64,000 nucleotides of DNA, from assembly GCA_963709775.1 (NCBI GenBank), contig CAVPXS010000003.1, forward strand, positions 62,001-126,000, written 5' to 3'. The notes under the pieces are model-generated. The model made no database searches and was not told where the DNA came from. It saw only the letters and a program-made list of their open reading frames with translations. Below, piece after piece: positions 8,773-17,405 of the stretch. The stretch comes from Salinimicrobium sp963709775. GTDB taxonomy: Bacteria; Bacteroidota; Bacteroidia; Flavobacteriales; Flavobacteriaceae. The position numbers were made by a program, and so were the translations under genes. Within the stretch, counting starts at the first letter, position 1. Every line of letters starts with the position of its first letter.

Positions 8773-9927
8773 TTACTTGAGGTTGCTCAGCAGGAATTTG
8801 AGCTTTTCATTTGTGTTCTTGTTTTCTTTAAAAGAGTGAGGAAAATAAGTATTCTTTTGAGCCAGTTCTTTCTGCTGAAGCTTCTCAATAAGTTCGGCAT
8901 CTTCCAGGGCAACTTTTCCCGTTAGCAGCAGCCCCATATCTTTTCCGGCAGAATAGTAGTCATAGACCTTCTTAAGGCCCGGCAGGTACTGGTGGTCTTT
9001 GGTAAATCCTCCTCCGCGGTGGGCTCTAAGGCTTATCAACCATGAAGTCTCCCTATCCAGTTTATATTGGCTGTATAAAAGATCGAAAGTATCACTGAAG
9101 CTGTAGCCTTTTATAAGACTATCGGCTGCTAAAACACGATATGCCAGTTCTTTCACCCTTTTTAAGCTTAGGCTGTCACTCATATATTCACTAAAGATCC
9201 CTAAACCTGCCTGGGTTGGATGATTATTGGCGAATCCATGGGAGAATATCCTTAGTCCCTGATCCAAACCATTAAAAGTAGTGAGCATATTAACCCCGAT
9301 CTCATGATTGGCAAGAACTTTTAGGTCATTGTCGCTGAATTTTCGGTTCTTCTTCACTACCAGCTCTCTGGAGTTTAATGCCATGGCGGCTCCCGTAATG
9401 CTGTTGCTCTGTCTTATCTTGAATTTAAAAGGATAATGCTCTCCAAAAGCCTGAAAATATGCCTGTGCCTGATCGGCATTATAACGGGGCACCATTTCTT
9501 CGGCGTCTTCTTCTTTATGGAAATGAAGAATGAATTTGGCATTTTTGACATCCTTTTCTGTGGGAGTTCCAAACACCCTTAAGGAGTTATAGAAGAATTT
9601 CTTCCCTTTTCCCACTGTAGCCACGCACTGCACTAAACCTGAATACTCATAGATAGCATCGTAGTAAAGTTTATGTATATCCTCATCTGGAATATCCTCC
9701 AGGCGCTGGCTGAACAATTGCCGCTGCAGGGTATATGGATCGAATTTTAATTTCCGGTATTTAAAAACAGGATCTTCAGAAAATTTAGATCCAAAAAAGC
9801 GTTTTTTTTCCTGCTCAATATTTAACGGATTCAAATAATTCAGCACATCGATTTCCCGCACAAGCCGGTCGAGGTTTTGGTCGATCTCCAAAAGGGTTTT
9901 ATAGTAATTGCGGGTTTTATCGGTCAT
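8773..9927 (-). CDS. DUF1704 protein (QEGLA-motif / tyrosine-carboxypeptidase-like family)
   Basis: A 384-residue soluble protein of the DUF1704 family, often labelled 'flavohemoglobin expression-modulating QEGLA motif protein' and related to MATCAP-type zinc tyrosine carboxypeptidases. The metal-site region reads NHEIGVNMLTT, where the family pattern as I know it is HEIGxH, and the QEGLA segment reads QAGLGIFSEY. Two key positions (second His to Asn; Glu to Ala in QEGLA) are therefore altered, which could mean loss of peptidase activity. From memory I cannot exclude that a flavobacterial subfamily shares these residues. The gene converges on the DCC gene with a four-base gap and no visible terminator. 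Confidence 0.75.
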   Translation of the reverse strand: MTDKTRNYYKTLLEIDQNLDRLVREIDVLNYLNPLNIEQEKKRFFGSKFSEDPVFKYRKLKFDPYTLQRQLFSQRLEDIPDEDIHKLYYDAIYEYSGLVQCVATVGKGKKFFYNSLRVFGTPTEKDVKNAKFILHFHKEEDAEEMVPRYNADQAQAYFQAFGEHYPFKFKIRQSNSITGAAMALNSRELVVKKNRKFSDNDLKVLANHEIGVNMLTTFNGLDQGLRIFSHGFANNHPTQAGLGIFSEYMSDSLSLKRVKELAYRVLAADSLIKGYSFSDTFDLLYSQYKLDRETSWLISLRAHRGGGFTKDHQYLPGLKKVYDYYSAGKDMGLLLTGKVALEDAELIEKLQQKELAQKNTYFPHSFKENKNTNEKLKFLLSNLK

Positions 9928-10234
9928 TACTGAGGAATTTCAGGTTAAAAATTTTTCCCGGGCAAATACAAGGAATTCTCCCAAACCTCGCAAGCTTTGG
10001 GATGTAAAAAAATGGTAAAACTGAGAATAGCTTTAGTACCAATATAAAGGCTTTTTTCCCGGTAAGTCTAATCCTTGGTTGATATGGTAAACTTATATTT
10101 TACAATCTCGCCGAATCTCCGTAAACCAATTATGGCTTCTTAAAATTAGTTTATAAATCAAAAGCCCGGATCCAGGATCCGGGCTTTTTTATAATGATTT
10201 TCTCCAGGCGTGTAAGGCTGGAAGTAATTATATA
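9928..10234. other. 307-bp intergenic stretch
   Basis: It separates the DUF1704 gene and the symporter, both on the minus strand. It holds the strong hairpin at 10161-10191 listed separately, which ends the symporter/aroC transcript, and presumably the DUF1704 promoter in its left part. I see no open frame of interest, tRNA or known riboswitch. Confidence 0.6.
10161..10191 (-). terminator. intrinsic terminator, bidirectional in sequence
   Basis: An inverted repeat with arms AAAAGCCCGGATCC and GGATCCGGGCTTTT around a one-base spacer. The GC-rich stem is flanked by A and T runs on both sides, so it can work on either strand. It lies about 45 bases beyond the symporter stop codon, so its main role should be to end that minus-strand transcript. 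Confidence 0.85.
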
Positions 10235-11551
10235 CTAATGAACCTTCTCCTTTTTTGGAAGATTCTCATCCCATTTTCTCTCATGTGGATCTCCCAGTCT
10301 ATCCACAGATTTTGCTACCATCATGGAAACTGCTGCATCCCCTGTAACATTTACCATAGTACGGCACATATCCAAAGGCCTGTCAACAGCAAAGATGAGG
10401 GCAAGACCGGCTTCCGGGATTCCTGCCTGTGAAAGTACAATTACCAGCATTACCATTCCCGCACCGGGAACCGCTGCAGAACCTATTGAAGCCAGGGTTG
10501 CGGTGGCAATGATCCCGAGTTGTGCACCTATGGTAAGATCCATTCCAAAAGCCTGGGCTATAAATACCGCGGCTACCGCCTGGTAAAGGCTGGTTCCATC
10601 CATATTGATTGTTGCACCAATTGGTAATACAAAACTTGTAACTTCTTCGTGAACTCCAAGATGTTCCTCGGTTCTTTCCATGGTCACAGGTAGAGTAGCT
10701 GCACTTGAACTGGTAGAAAAAGCCAGCAATTGAGCAGGAGCTATTCCATTTTCAAAGAAGGCCGGGTTTCTTCCTGTAGTGACCCAAACGATCAACATAT
10801 AAACCACAATCATAAGGGCAAGCCCTATAAGAACTGTAACTCCATACATAGCTAGTGCCGCAAAGAGATCGGCGCTGGGGGATTCCACCACCAGGGCCGC
10901 TAGCAGTGCAAAAACTCCATATGGTGCGGCCAGCATGATAAGGTCAATAAGTTTTAGAATAACTTCATTAAAACCGTCAAAAAAGGCTTTTACAGGTCTC
11001 GCTGTTTCTTCAGGAATGAGAATAAGCCCCAGTCCAAAAAAGATCGCAAAAAAGATCACCTGTAGCATATTCCCATTATCACTTGCCGCAGCAAAAATAT
11101 TCCCCGGGACTATATCCTCCAGCGCCTGTAGCGGGCCCGCTTCCTTTTGTCGCTGCGCATCGGCTATCTTCATGTTTGCATCACCTTCGTAACTGGTAAT
11201 AAGATCGTTTCGGGTATCTTCAGCAATGGCTCCACCGGGCTCTATTAAATTCACCAGTACAAGACCAATGGAAACTGCAATAAGGGTGGTTCCTATATAA
11301 ATCAAAATGGTGCGGGTACCCATTTTTGACAATTTCGAAATATCCTTAAGATCGGAGATCCCTTTAATAAGCGAAGCTAAAATTAGAGGCACTGCAATCA
11401 ATTTAAGGGCATTAATGAAGATATTCCCAAAAGGTTTTATCCAGTCATTAATAAATTCGGCTCCCCAGGAAAAATTGGTCATGATAAGGGCGAAGATCAC
11501 CCCGGCTGCCATTCCCAGTAAAATCTGCCAGTGCAGTGCTAATTTTTTCAT
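10235..11551 (-). CDS. dicarboxylate/amino acid:cation symporter (DAACS family)
   Basis: A 438-residue inner-membrane transporter of the GltP/GltT/DctA family, taking up glutamate, aspartate or C4-dicarboxylates with H+ or Na+. Family hallmarks are present: the serine-rich re-entrant loop SSSAATLPVTME near residue 270, the cation site ATINMDGTSLYQ near residue 310, and the second hairpin with PGAGMVML. About eight hydrophobic helices are visible from residue 7 onward. The DRPLDMCRTMVNVTGDA block near the C terminus carries the substrate-binding Asp, Arg and Asn positions. It follows aroC by 18 bases on the same strand and ends before a strong terminator. Substrate choice cannot be decided here. 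Confidence 0.92.
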   Translation of the reverse strand: MKKLALHWQILLGMAAGVIFALIMTNFSWGAEFINDWIKPFGNIFINALKLIAVPLILASLIKGISDLKDISKLSKMGTRTILIYIGTTLIAVSIGLVLVNLIEPGGAIAEDTRNDLITSYEGDANMKIADAQRQKEAGPLQALEDIVPGNIFAAASDNGNMLQVIFFAIFFGLGLILIPEETARPVKAFFDGFNEVILKLIDLIMLAAPYGVFALLAALVVESPSADLFAALAMYGVTVLIGLALMIVVYMLIVWVTTGRNPAFFENGIAPAQLLAFSTSSSAATLPVTMERTEEHLGVHEEVTSFVLPIGATINMDGTSLYQAVAAVFIAQAFGMDLTIGAQLGIIATATLASIGSAAVPGAGMVMLVIVLSQAGIPEAGLALIFAVDRPLDMCRTMVNVTGDAAVSMMVAKSVDRLGDPHERKWDENLPKKEKVH

Positions 11552-11569
11552 ATTAAAGTGTCTCTGAAA

Positions 11570-12634
11570 TTATATTTTCGACGTTCTGTTCAATAAGTAA
11601 TAATCTGCAAGTACCAGTGCTGCCATAGCTTCTACAATAGGGATGGCACGCGGTACCACACAAGGGTCATGCCTGCCCTTACCCTGCATTTCCACCTCCT
11701 GCCCTTCAGCATTAATGGTTTTCTGCTTTTGCATTATTGTGGCGACAGGCTTAAATGCCACACGAAAAACTATATCCATCCCATTGGAAATTCCTCCCTG
11801 GATACCTCCGCTAAAATTGGAAATAGTTGAACCATCAGGTTCAAAAAGGTCATTATGTTCGCTGCCTTTCATGGCCGATCCTGCAAACCCGCTACCATAT
11901 TCAAATCCTTTAACAGCATTTATGGAAAGCATGGCTGCGCCCATGGCAGCATGAAGTTTATCAAAAACAGGTTCCCCGAGCCCTTTAGGAACGTTGGAGA
12001 TAACACACTCCACTACTCCACCCACAGTATCGCCCTGTGACCTGATTTCTTTGATATAGGCCTCCATTCTCTTGGCAGTCTCAGAGTCCGGACAGCGCAC
12101 AGGATTCTTTTCTATTTCTGAAAGCTCCAACTCCTCAAATTTCTTCTGAAGCTGAATTTCTCCTACCGATGAAGTATAAGCTGTAATTTTTATATCCTGA
12201 AGCAGTTGCTTTGCAATAGCTCCCGCGGCTACTCTACAGGCAGTTTCCCGTGCCGAAGATCTTCCACCACCCCTGTAATCCCTGTTCCCATACTTTTGGT
12301 CATAAGTATAATCGGCGTGAGAAGGGCGGTAAACATCTTTGATGTGGGAGTAATCATTGGATTTTTGATTGGAATTTTCAATTGTAAAACCAATCGGAGT
12401 TCCGGTAGTTTTGCCTTCAAAAATGCCCGAAAGAAATTTCACGCTATCGGGTTCTTTACGCTGGGTAACGATAGCCGATTGTCCCGGCTTACGCCGATCC
12501 ATTTCCTGCTGAATCTTTTCAAGGTCAATTTTGAGTCCGGCGGGGCAACCGTCAATTATTCCTCCAATAGCTTCGCCATGAGATTCCCCAAAAGTGGTAA
12601 GTCTAAAAAGTTTTCCGAAGGAATTCCCTGCCAT
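11570..12634 (-). CDS. aroC: chorismate synthase
   Basis: Last step of the shikimate pathway: 5-enolpyruvylshikimate-3-phosphate to chorismate, requiring reduced FMN. The N terminus MAGNSFGKLFRLTTFGESHG with GESHGEAIGGIIDGCPAG is the standard family block carrying a catalytic His. RYRGGGRSSARET-type residues appear as YRGGGRSSARETACRVAAGA, and the C-terminal HDPCVVPRAIPIVEAMAA block holds the second catalytic His region. Length (354) is normal. It is the upstream gene of a likely two-gene unit with the symporter (18-base gap), and it starts 50 bases after the large FAD/Fe-S oxidoreductase stop, so all three may be read together. Confidence 0.95.
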   Translation of the reverse strand: MAGNSFGKLFRLTTFGESHGEAIGGIIDGCPAGLKIDLEKIQQEMDRRKPGQSAIVTQRKEPDSVKFLSGIFEGKTTGTPIGFTIENSNQKSNDYSHIKDVYRPSHADYTYDQKYGNRDYRGGGRSSARETACRVAAGAIAKQLLQDIKITAYTSSVGEIQLQKKFEELELSEIEKNPVRCPDSETAKRMEAYIKEIRSQGDTVGGVVECVISNVPKGLGEPVFDKLHAAMGAAMLSINAVKGFEYGSGFAGSAMKGSEHNDLFEPDGSTISNFSGGIQGGISNGMDIVFRVAFKPVATIMQKQKTINAEGQEVEMQGKGRHDPCVVPRAIPIVEAMAALVLADYYLLNRTSKI

Positions 12635-12684
12635 TGAAGGTGATTTTGAGCAAATGTAATTTTTTAAGCCAAGATTTGAAAATG

Positions 12685-15594
12685 TTATTTAAGAGCCTCC
12701 GCCATGATCGACACGGGATGAAGAGCTTTTTTCCCTGTTCCGTCGAAAATTTGGTGTCGGCAGCTGGTTCCGGGAGCTGCAATAACAGTCTCTTCGGAAG
12801 CCTTTCTCACTGCCGGGAAAAGGGTTTGTTCCCCTATTTGCATGCTCACTTCATAATGCTCTTTTTCATACCCAAAGGAACCTGCCATCCCGCAACAACC
12901 CGAAGGAATTACTGTTACCTCAAAATTCTGCGGAAGATTTAGCATCACAAATGTATTTTCAATCCCCGAAAGTGCCTTCTGGTGGCAATGCCCATGTAAC
13001 TTGATCCTCTTTTTATCTGAAGTAAAAGAGTCGGCAGTTATATTTCCGGCGACCACTTCCTTCTTGAAAAATTCTTCCAGCAAAAAGGCATTTTTGGATA
13101 CCCGCGCTGCAGCTGCTTTATCATCGGCCAGCCTGAGATACTCATCCCGAAAACTTAAAATTGCTGAAGGTTCTAATCCCAAAAGAGGACTTTCTTCAGA
13201 AATTAGATCCTTGAAGATCCCAATGTTCTTATTCGCTACTTCTTTCGCCTCTTTTAAAAACCCTTTTGAAATAAATCCGCGGCCACTTTCGGGATGATCT
13301 ATGATCTTTACTTCATAGTTCAATCCATTAAGCAATTTTATGGCCGCCACTCCTACTTCTGAATCCAGGTAGTTCGTAAATTCATCATTGAAAAGATAAA
13401 CGGTCTTAATTGGATCCTTAATTTTCCTTTGATTTTTCTTGTAGTATGCAGACAAAGTTTGACGCGAAAGTGGCGGCAAGCTTCGCTGCGGAGCAATTCC
13501 CATAGTCTTTTTCAGGATTCCTGAAGTCAGTGAATTGGAAAACATAAAGTTCGAAAAAGGGGAAATTTTCGATGTCTTTTTGTTCATCTCCGCATTAAAA
13601 GCAAAAGCCTTGGAGCGAATGGAACTTCCGTTTACCTGATTGTATTGATATTGAAACTCAGCTTTATAAGCAGCCATATCAACATTTGAAGGACATTCAC
13701 TTTTACAGCCTTTACAGCTAATGCAAAGGTCAAGAACCTCTTTTAGCTCTTCATGATCAAAACGATTGGGTTTATTGGAATGCGTCAAAAACTCGCGCAA
13801 AGCATTAGCCCGGGCGCGGGTAGTATCCTTTTCGTTTCGGGTAGCGCGATAACTGGGGCACATGGTTCCACCGGCTTCGGCAGGTTTGCGACAGTCTCCG
13901 CTTCCGTTACAATTTTCGGCACCTCTAAGAATTCCGAGGGAATCAGAAAAATCCATGAGCGTTTCAATCTCCGGTTCCTCCCGACCCGGCTCGTACCTCA
14001 AACTTTCATCCATGGGAGGGGCATCAATGATCTTCCCGGGATTAAAAATGTTCCCGGGATCGAAAATGTTTTTTACCCTTTTTAAGAGGTCATAATTCTC
14101 ATCCCCTATCATAAAGCGAATAAATTCTGCTCTTACCCTGCCATCACCGTGTTCCCCACTCATGGAACCCCCATATTTTTTCACCAGGGAAGCGACATCT
14201 TCGGTGATCTTTCTAAAAAGGGCTACATCTTCATCTTTTTTAAGATTGAGAATTGGTCGCAGGTGTAATTCCCCGGCCCCGGCATGGGCGTAATACACTG
14301 CCTCCTGCCCGTAATTCTTCATCAATTCAGAAAACTCTGAAATATATGCCGCGAGATCTTCTACAGCAACAGCAGTATCCTCAATACAAGCCACGGCTTT
14401 GCGATCACCAACTATGTTTCCTAAAAGGCCTAATCCTGCTTTTCGCAATTCCAAAGCAAGTTCAATGGTATCATTTCGCAACACAGGAAGTGCATATGCC
14501 AATCCTGAATCTGTGAGGGTTTTAAGCAATTCGGCAGTGCGGGCAGTAAGTTCTTCTTCAGAAAAGGCCCTGATTTCAAGCATTAAAATTGCTGCAGGAT
14601 CTCCTTCTATAAAAAACCTGTTCTCTTTGTATTTAAGGCTGTTTTTGGTGCAATCCAAAATTACCTTATCCATCATTTCACAGGTAAACAATGAATGTCT
14701 CATAGCAGGCACCACGGCCTGCAGGCATTTTTCCACCGAATCAAAATGGGCTGCGATCATTACAGCATTTGAAGGCGGCATTTCATCCAGCTGCAAGGTA
14801 ATTTCAGTTGTGAACGCAAGGGTGCCCTCGCTGCCGCATAGGAGCTTGCATATATTGATCTTCTCTTCTTTTCCACCTAAGACTTCAGCTAAAATAAGCT
14901 CATCTACTGCGTATCCTGTATTGCGGCGGTGGATCTCGGGTTTTGGGAAACCCGCAGTGATCTGTTGACGTACAACTTCCGGCTTCAGCTCCTCGTATAA
15001 CTTCCGGTAGATCTCCCCTTCCATGGAATCCAGCTGCATTTTATCGTGATATTCTTCCGAAGTAACTTCAGAAAAAACAGCTTCAGAACCATCAGAAAGA
15101 AGAACTTTCATTTCCACGACCTTATCACGGGTGACGCCATATTTAATCGAAGTAGTCCCGCTGGAGTTATTGCCAACCATTCCGCCTATCATACAACGAT
15201 TGGAAGTGGAAGTGTTGGGACCAAAAAAAAGATGATGTGACTGGAGATAGCGGTTTAGGTCATCCCGAATTACCCCCGGCTGCACTTTTACAGTCTTCTT
15301 TTCAACATTTAGATCGAGTATTTCGGTAAAATATTTGGAAACGTCTACAACTATACCCTCGCCAACACACTGCCCGGCAAGCGAGGTGCCTGCCGTTCTT
15401 GGGATGAGCGATGTGTTATTTCTGCCAGCAAAAGAAATTAGCTCCCTAATATCCTGTACCGATCCTGGATAGGCAACTGCCAGTGGTACAGTACGGTACA
15501 CAGAAGCATCTGTAGCAAATATTCTACGCCAAAGAGAATCGTAAAAAAGATCTCCTTCAAGGCTTGCCTCAAGATTCTTAAGCTTATCATTCAT
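12685..15594 (-). CDS. large FAD-linked oxidase / Fe-S oxidoreductase fusion (D-2-hydroxyacid dehydrogenase type)
   Basis: A 969-residue fusion. Residues ~20-530 form a GlcD/VAO-type FAD enzyme (PRTAGTSLAGQCVGEGIVVD flavin segment; C-terminal SGEHGDGRVRAEF). Next comes a ferredoxin-like region with one classical 4Fe-4S set, CISCKGCKSECPSNV, and an upstream Cys cluster near CNGSGDCR. The last ~250 residues are a CCG domain with GHCHQKAL and SGCCGMAGSFGYE. This layout matches membrane-associated D-lactate or D-2-hydroxyglutarate dehydrogenases (YdiJ/Dld-II-like), which pass electrons to quinones. No signal peptide or transmembrane helix is visible. The exact substrate is unknown. It is the first gene of a possible minus-strand unit with aroC. 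Confidence 0.85.
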   Translation of the reverse strand: MNDKLKNLEASLEGDLFYDSLWRRIFATDASVYRTVPLAVAYPGSVQDIRELISFAGRNNTSLIPRTAGTSLAGQCVGEGIVVDVSKYFTEILDLNVEKKTVKVQPGVIRDDLNRYLQSHHLFFGPNTSTSNRCMIGGMVGNNSSGTTSIKYGVTRDKVVEMKVLLSDGSEAVFSEVTSEEYHDKMQLDSMEGEIYRKLYEELKPEVVRQQITAGFPKPEIHRRNTGYAVDELILAEVLGGKEEKINICKLLCGSEGTLAFTTEITLQLDEMPPSNAVMIAAHFDSVEKCLQAVVPAMRHSLFTCEMMDKVILDCTKNSLKYKENRFFIEGDPAAILMLEIRAFSEEELTARTAELLKTLTDSGLAYALPVLRNDTIELALELRKAGLGLLGNIVGDRKAVACIEDTAVAVEDLAAYISEFSELMKNYGQEAVYYAHAGAGELHLRPILNLKKDEDVALFRKITEDVASLVKKYGGSMSGEHGDGRVRAEFIRFMIGDENYDLLKRVKNIFDPGNIFNPGKIIDAPPMDESLRYEPGREEPEIETLMDFSDSLGILRGAENCNGSGDCRKPAEAGGTMCPSYRATRNEKDTTRARANALREFLTHSNKPNRFDHEELKEVLDLCISCKGCKSECPSNVDMAAYKAEFQYQYNQVNGSSIRSKAFAFNAEMNKKTSKISPFSNFMFSNSLTSGILKKTMGIAPQRSLPPLSRQTLSAYYKKNQRKIKDPIKTVYLFNDEFTNYLDSEVGVAAIKLLNGLNYEVKIIDHPESGRGFISKGFLKEAKEVANKNIGIFKDLISEESPLLGLEPSAILSFRDEYLRLADDKAAAARVSKNAFLLEEFFKKEVVAGNITADSFTSDKKRIKLHGHCHQKALSGIENTFVMLNLPQNFEVTVIPSGCCGMAGSFGYEKEHYEVSMQIGEQTLFPAVRKASEETVIAAPGTSCRHQIFDGTGKKALHPVSIMAEALK

Positions 15595-15696
15595 AGTTGT
15601 ATAATTATCAGACCATTGCCCGGCCGATTAACAGGTCTTAATTAACATTAACATTTAATTAGCTGAAGGCGGGAATAGTTGGTCTGACAGATAGTA

Positions 15697-15704
15697 TAAT
15701 TTTG
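15697..15704 (+). promoter_or_regulatory. candidate Bacteroidota -7 element
   Basis: TAATTTTG fits the TAnnTTTG -7 consensus and sits 25 bases before the ATG of the small barrel gene. A TTG at 15679-15681 is the only -33 candidate, and its spacing is shorter than usual, so the call rests mainly on the -7 box. Confidence 0.45.
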
Positions 15705-15728
15705 TAGGAACAAATTAAATGAAAAGAT

Positions 15729-16214
15729 ATGAAAAAAATTGTTTTACTGACTTTATGTATTTTTGGATTTACCCTTAATTCTCAAGCACAAAATATTGCC
15801 GACCATGCTCTTGGATTGCGTTTAGGAGACAACAATGGTGTTGGAACTGAAATTTCTTACCAGCACGGGTTGTCAGAAAACAATCGACTTGAACTGGATC
15901 TTGGTTGGAGCAGCCGTGGAGAATACGATGCTTTTCGCCTTACGGGAATTTATCAATGGCTTTGGAATATCGAAGGTGGATTTAACTGGTATGCCGGTGT
16001 TGGAGCAGGTTTAGGTTCTGTTGATGTTAATGACCACCATCATGATGATGATGACGGTCTTTTTATTACTGCAGCAGGAAACATTGGAATTGAGTACGAT
16101 TTTGACTTTCCACTCCTGTTATCTCTTGACTTTAGACCAGAAGTTGGTTTAGTCAACTACTATGGTGATGACCTTGGTTTTGATGTAGCACTTGGAATAA
16201 GATACCAGTTCTAG
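15729..16214 (+). CDS. small secreted beta-barrel-like protein with a His/Asp-rich loop
   Basis: A 161-residue protein with a signal peptide (MKKIVLLTLCIFGFTLNSQA, then Q at 21). The mature part has amphipathic strand patterns and ends in ALGIRYQF, with the C-terminal Phe expected of outer-membrane barrels. A notable loop near residues 99-109, NDHHHDDDDG, is rich in potential metal ligands. It may be a small OmpA/OmpW-like porin-fold protein; I cannot name the family. It is monocistronic: a candidate promoter precedes it and a hairpin follows 22 bases after its stop, overlapping the 3' end of convergent bshA. Confidence 0.6.
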   Translation: MKKIVLLTLCIFGFTLNSQAQNIADHALGLRLGDNNGVGTEISYQHGLSENNRLELDLGWSSRGEYDAFRLTGIYQWLWNIEGGFNWYAGVGAGLGSVDVNDHHHDDDDGLFITAAGNIGIEYDFDFPLLLSLDFRPEVGLVNYYGDDLGFDVALGIRYQF

Positions 16215-16235
16215 ATCAAGCATAAACATAATTAT

Positions 16236-16268
16236 AAAGGCTGCTAAAATTTAATTTTTGGCAGCCTT
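16236..16268. terminator. hairpin terminator between the barrel gene and bshA
   Basis: Arms AAAGGCTGC and GCAGCCTTT flank an AT-rich loop, followed by T-rich sequence on the plus strand. It lies 22 bases after the barrel gene stop and overlaps the last codons of convergent bshA, so it can end plus-strand transcripts and possibly bshA as well. Confidence 0.7.
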
Positions 16269-17402
16269 TTCTTTTTGCACCAGATCTAAAGCCTTTTGGT
16301 ACAGATCTTCGTAGAGAGGAACTACAGAATACACATCAAATACAAAGGCCTGCTTACGGGCGTTGTCCTTAAATTTTCTTAGCGTTTCATCATTTTCCAG
16401 GATACGTATGGCGTTTGCTGCCATTTCTCCAACCTCTCCCACATCGCTCAAAAAACCTGAAAATCCCTGCTTATTGACTTCCGGAAGTCCGCCGGTGTTG
16501 GTAGAGATCACGGGTACGCCGTTGACCATTGCCTCCAGAGCCGCAAGTCCAAAACTTTCTTTTTCAGAAGGTAAAAGGAAAAGATCGGAATAACTTAGCA
16601 CCTTATCTATTTCGTGAGATTCCCCAAGAAATAAAACTTTTTCCTCCAGCCCCAGGTCATGTACCAGTTCTTCGGCCATTTCCCTTTCGGGCCCCTGCCC
16701 TACCATAATGAGCTTGGATTTTAGCTTTTTCTGAACCTCGTAAAAGATCATGATCACATCCCTTATACGTTTCACTTTCCGCAGGTTACTTACGTGAGTA
16801 ATGATCCTTTCATCACTTTCGGCAAGCATCGTCCTTTGGCAGTTGCTAATTGACTGAGTGTATTTTGTGGTATCAATAAAGTTTGGGACCACGTTGATCT
16901 CACGCTTAACGTTGAAAAGCCTCAATGTATCTGCTTTAAGGCTCTGGGAAACCGAGGTCACGACATCGCTGCTGTTTATACTAAAAGTTACCGCCGGTTT
17001 GTAGAAAGGATGGTTTCCCACCAGGGTAATATCTGTCCCATGAAGGGTGGTCACCATTGGCAGGTAAATTCCTTCTTCCTCCAGCATCTTTTTTGCCATG
17101 TAACCTGCATAAGCGTGAGGAATAGCATAATGTACATGCAGCACCTCTATCTTATGAAGTTTCACCATGTCAACCAGTTTGCTGCTTAATGCAAGCTCGT
17201 ATGGCTGATAATGAAAAAGTGGATATTCAGGGACATTTACTTCATGAAAATGTATGTTATGCGAAAGTTGTTCCAGCCTTACCGGCTGTTTATATGTAAT
17301 AAAATGGATCTCATGGCCTCTCCTGGAGAGTGCCATTCCCAATTCTGTAGCAACCACACCACTTCCACCAAAGGTGGGGTAACAAACAATGCCTATTTTC
17401 AT
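16251..17402 (-). CDS. bshA: N-acetyl-alpha-D-glucosaminyl L-malate synthase (bacillithiol pathway)
   Basis: A GT4-family glycosyltransferase of 383 residues catalysing UDP-GlcNAc + L-malate to GlcNAc-malate, the first step of bacillithiol synthesis. The BshA-specific N terminus is clear (MKIGIVCYPTFGGSGVVATE), followed by HVHYAIPHAYAGY near residue 95, VTTLHGTDITLVGNH near residue 123, and the GT4 nucleotide-sugar region EKESFGLAALEAMVNGVPV near residue 285 with its paired glutamates. Cytoplasmic. It starts three bases after the stop of the upstream GH3 fusion gene, so the two are co-transcribed. Other bsh genes are not in this window. Confidence 0.93.
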   Translation of the reverse strand: MKIGIVCYPTFGGSGVVATELGMALSRRGHEIHFITYKQPVRLEQLSHNIHFHEVNVPEYPLFHYQPYELALSSKLVDMVKLHKIEVLHVHYAIPHAYAGYMAKKMLEEEGIYLPMVTTLHGTDITLVGNHPFYKPAVTFSINSSDVVTSVSQSLKADTLRLFNVKREINVVPNFIDTTKYTQSISNCQRTMLAESDERIITHVSNLRKVKRIRDVIMIFYEVQKKLKSKLIMVGQGPEREMAEELVHDLGLEEKVLFLGESHEIDKVLSYSDLFLLPSEKESFGLAALEAMVNGVPVISTNTGGLPEVNKQGFSGFLSDVGEVGEMAANAIRILENDETLRKFKDNARKQAFVFDVYSVVPLYEDLYQKALDLVQKEKAAKN

Positions 17403-17405
17403 GTA

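Noticed and set aside
12206..12637. 143-codon open frame on the plus strand opposite aroC
   Set aside because: It lies wholly antisense to a well-conserved enzyme gene and resembles no protein; shadow of codon bias.
14399..14968. 189-codon plus-strand frame opposite the FAD/Fe-S oxidoreductase
   Set aside because: Antisense to conserved coding sequence, serine-rich low-complexity translation, no start signal.
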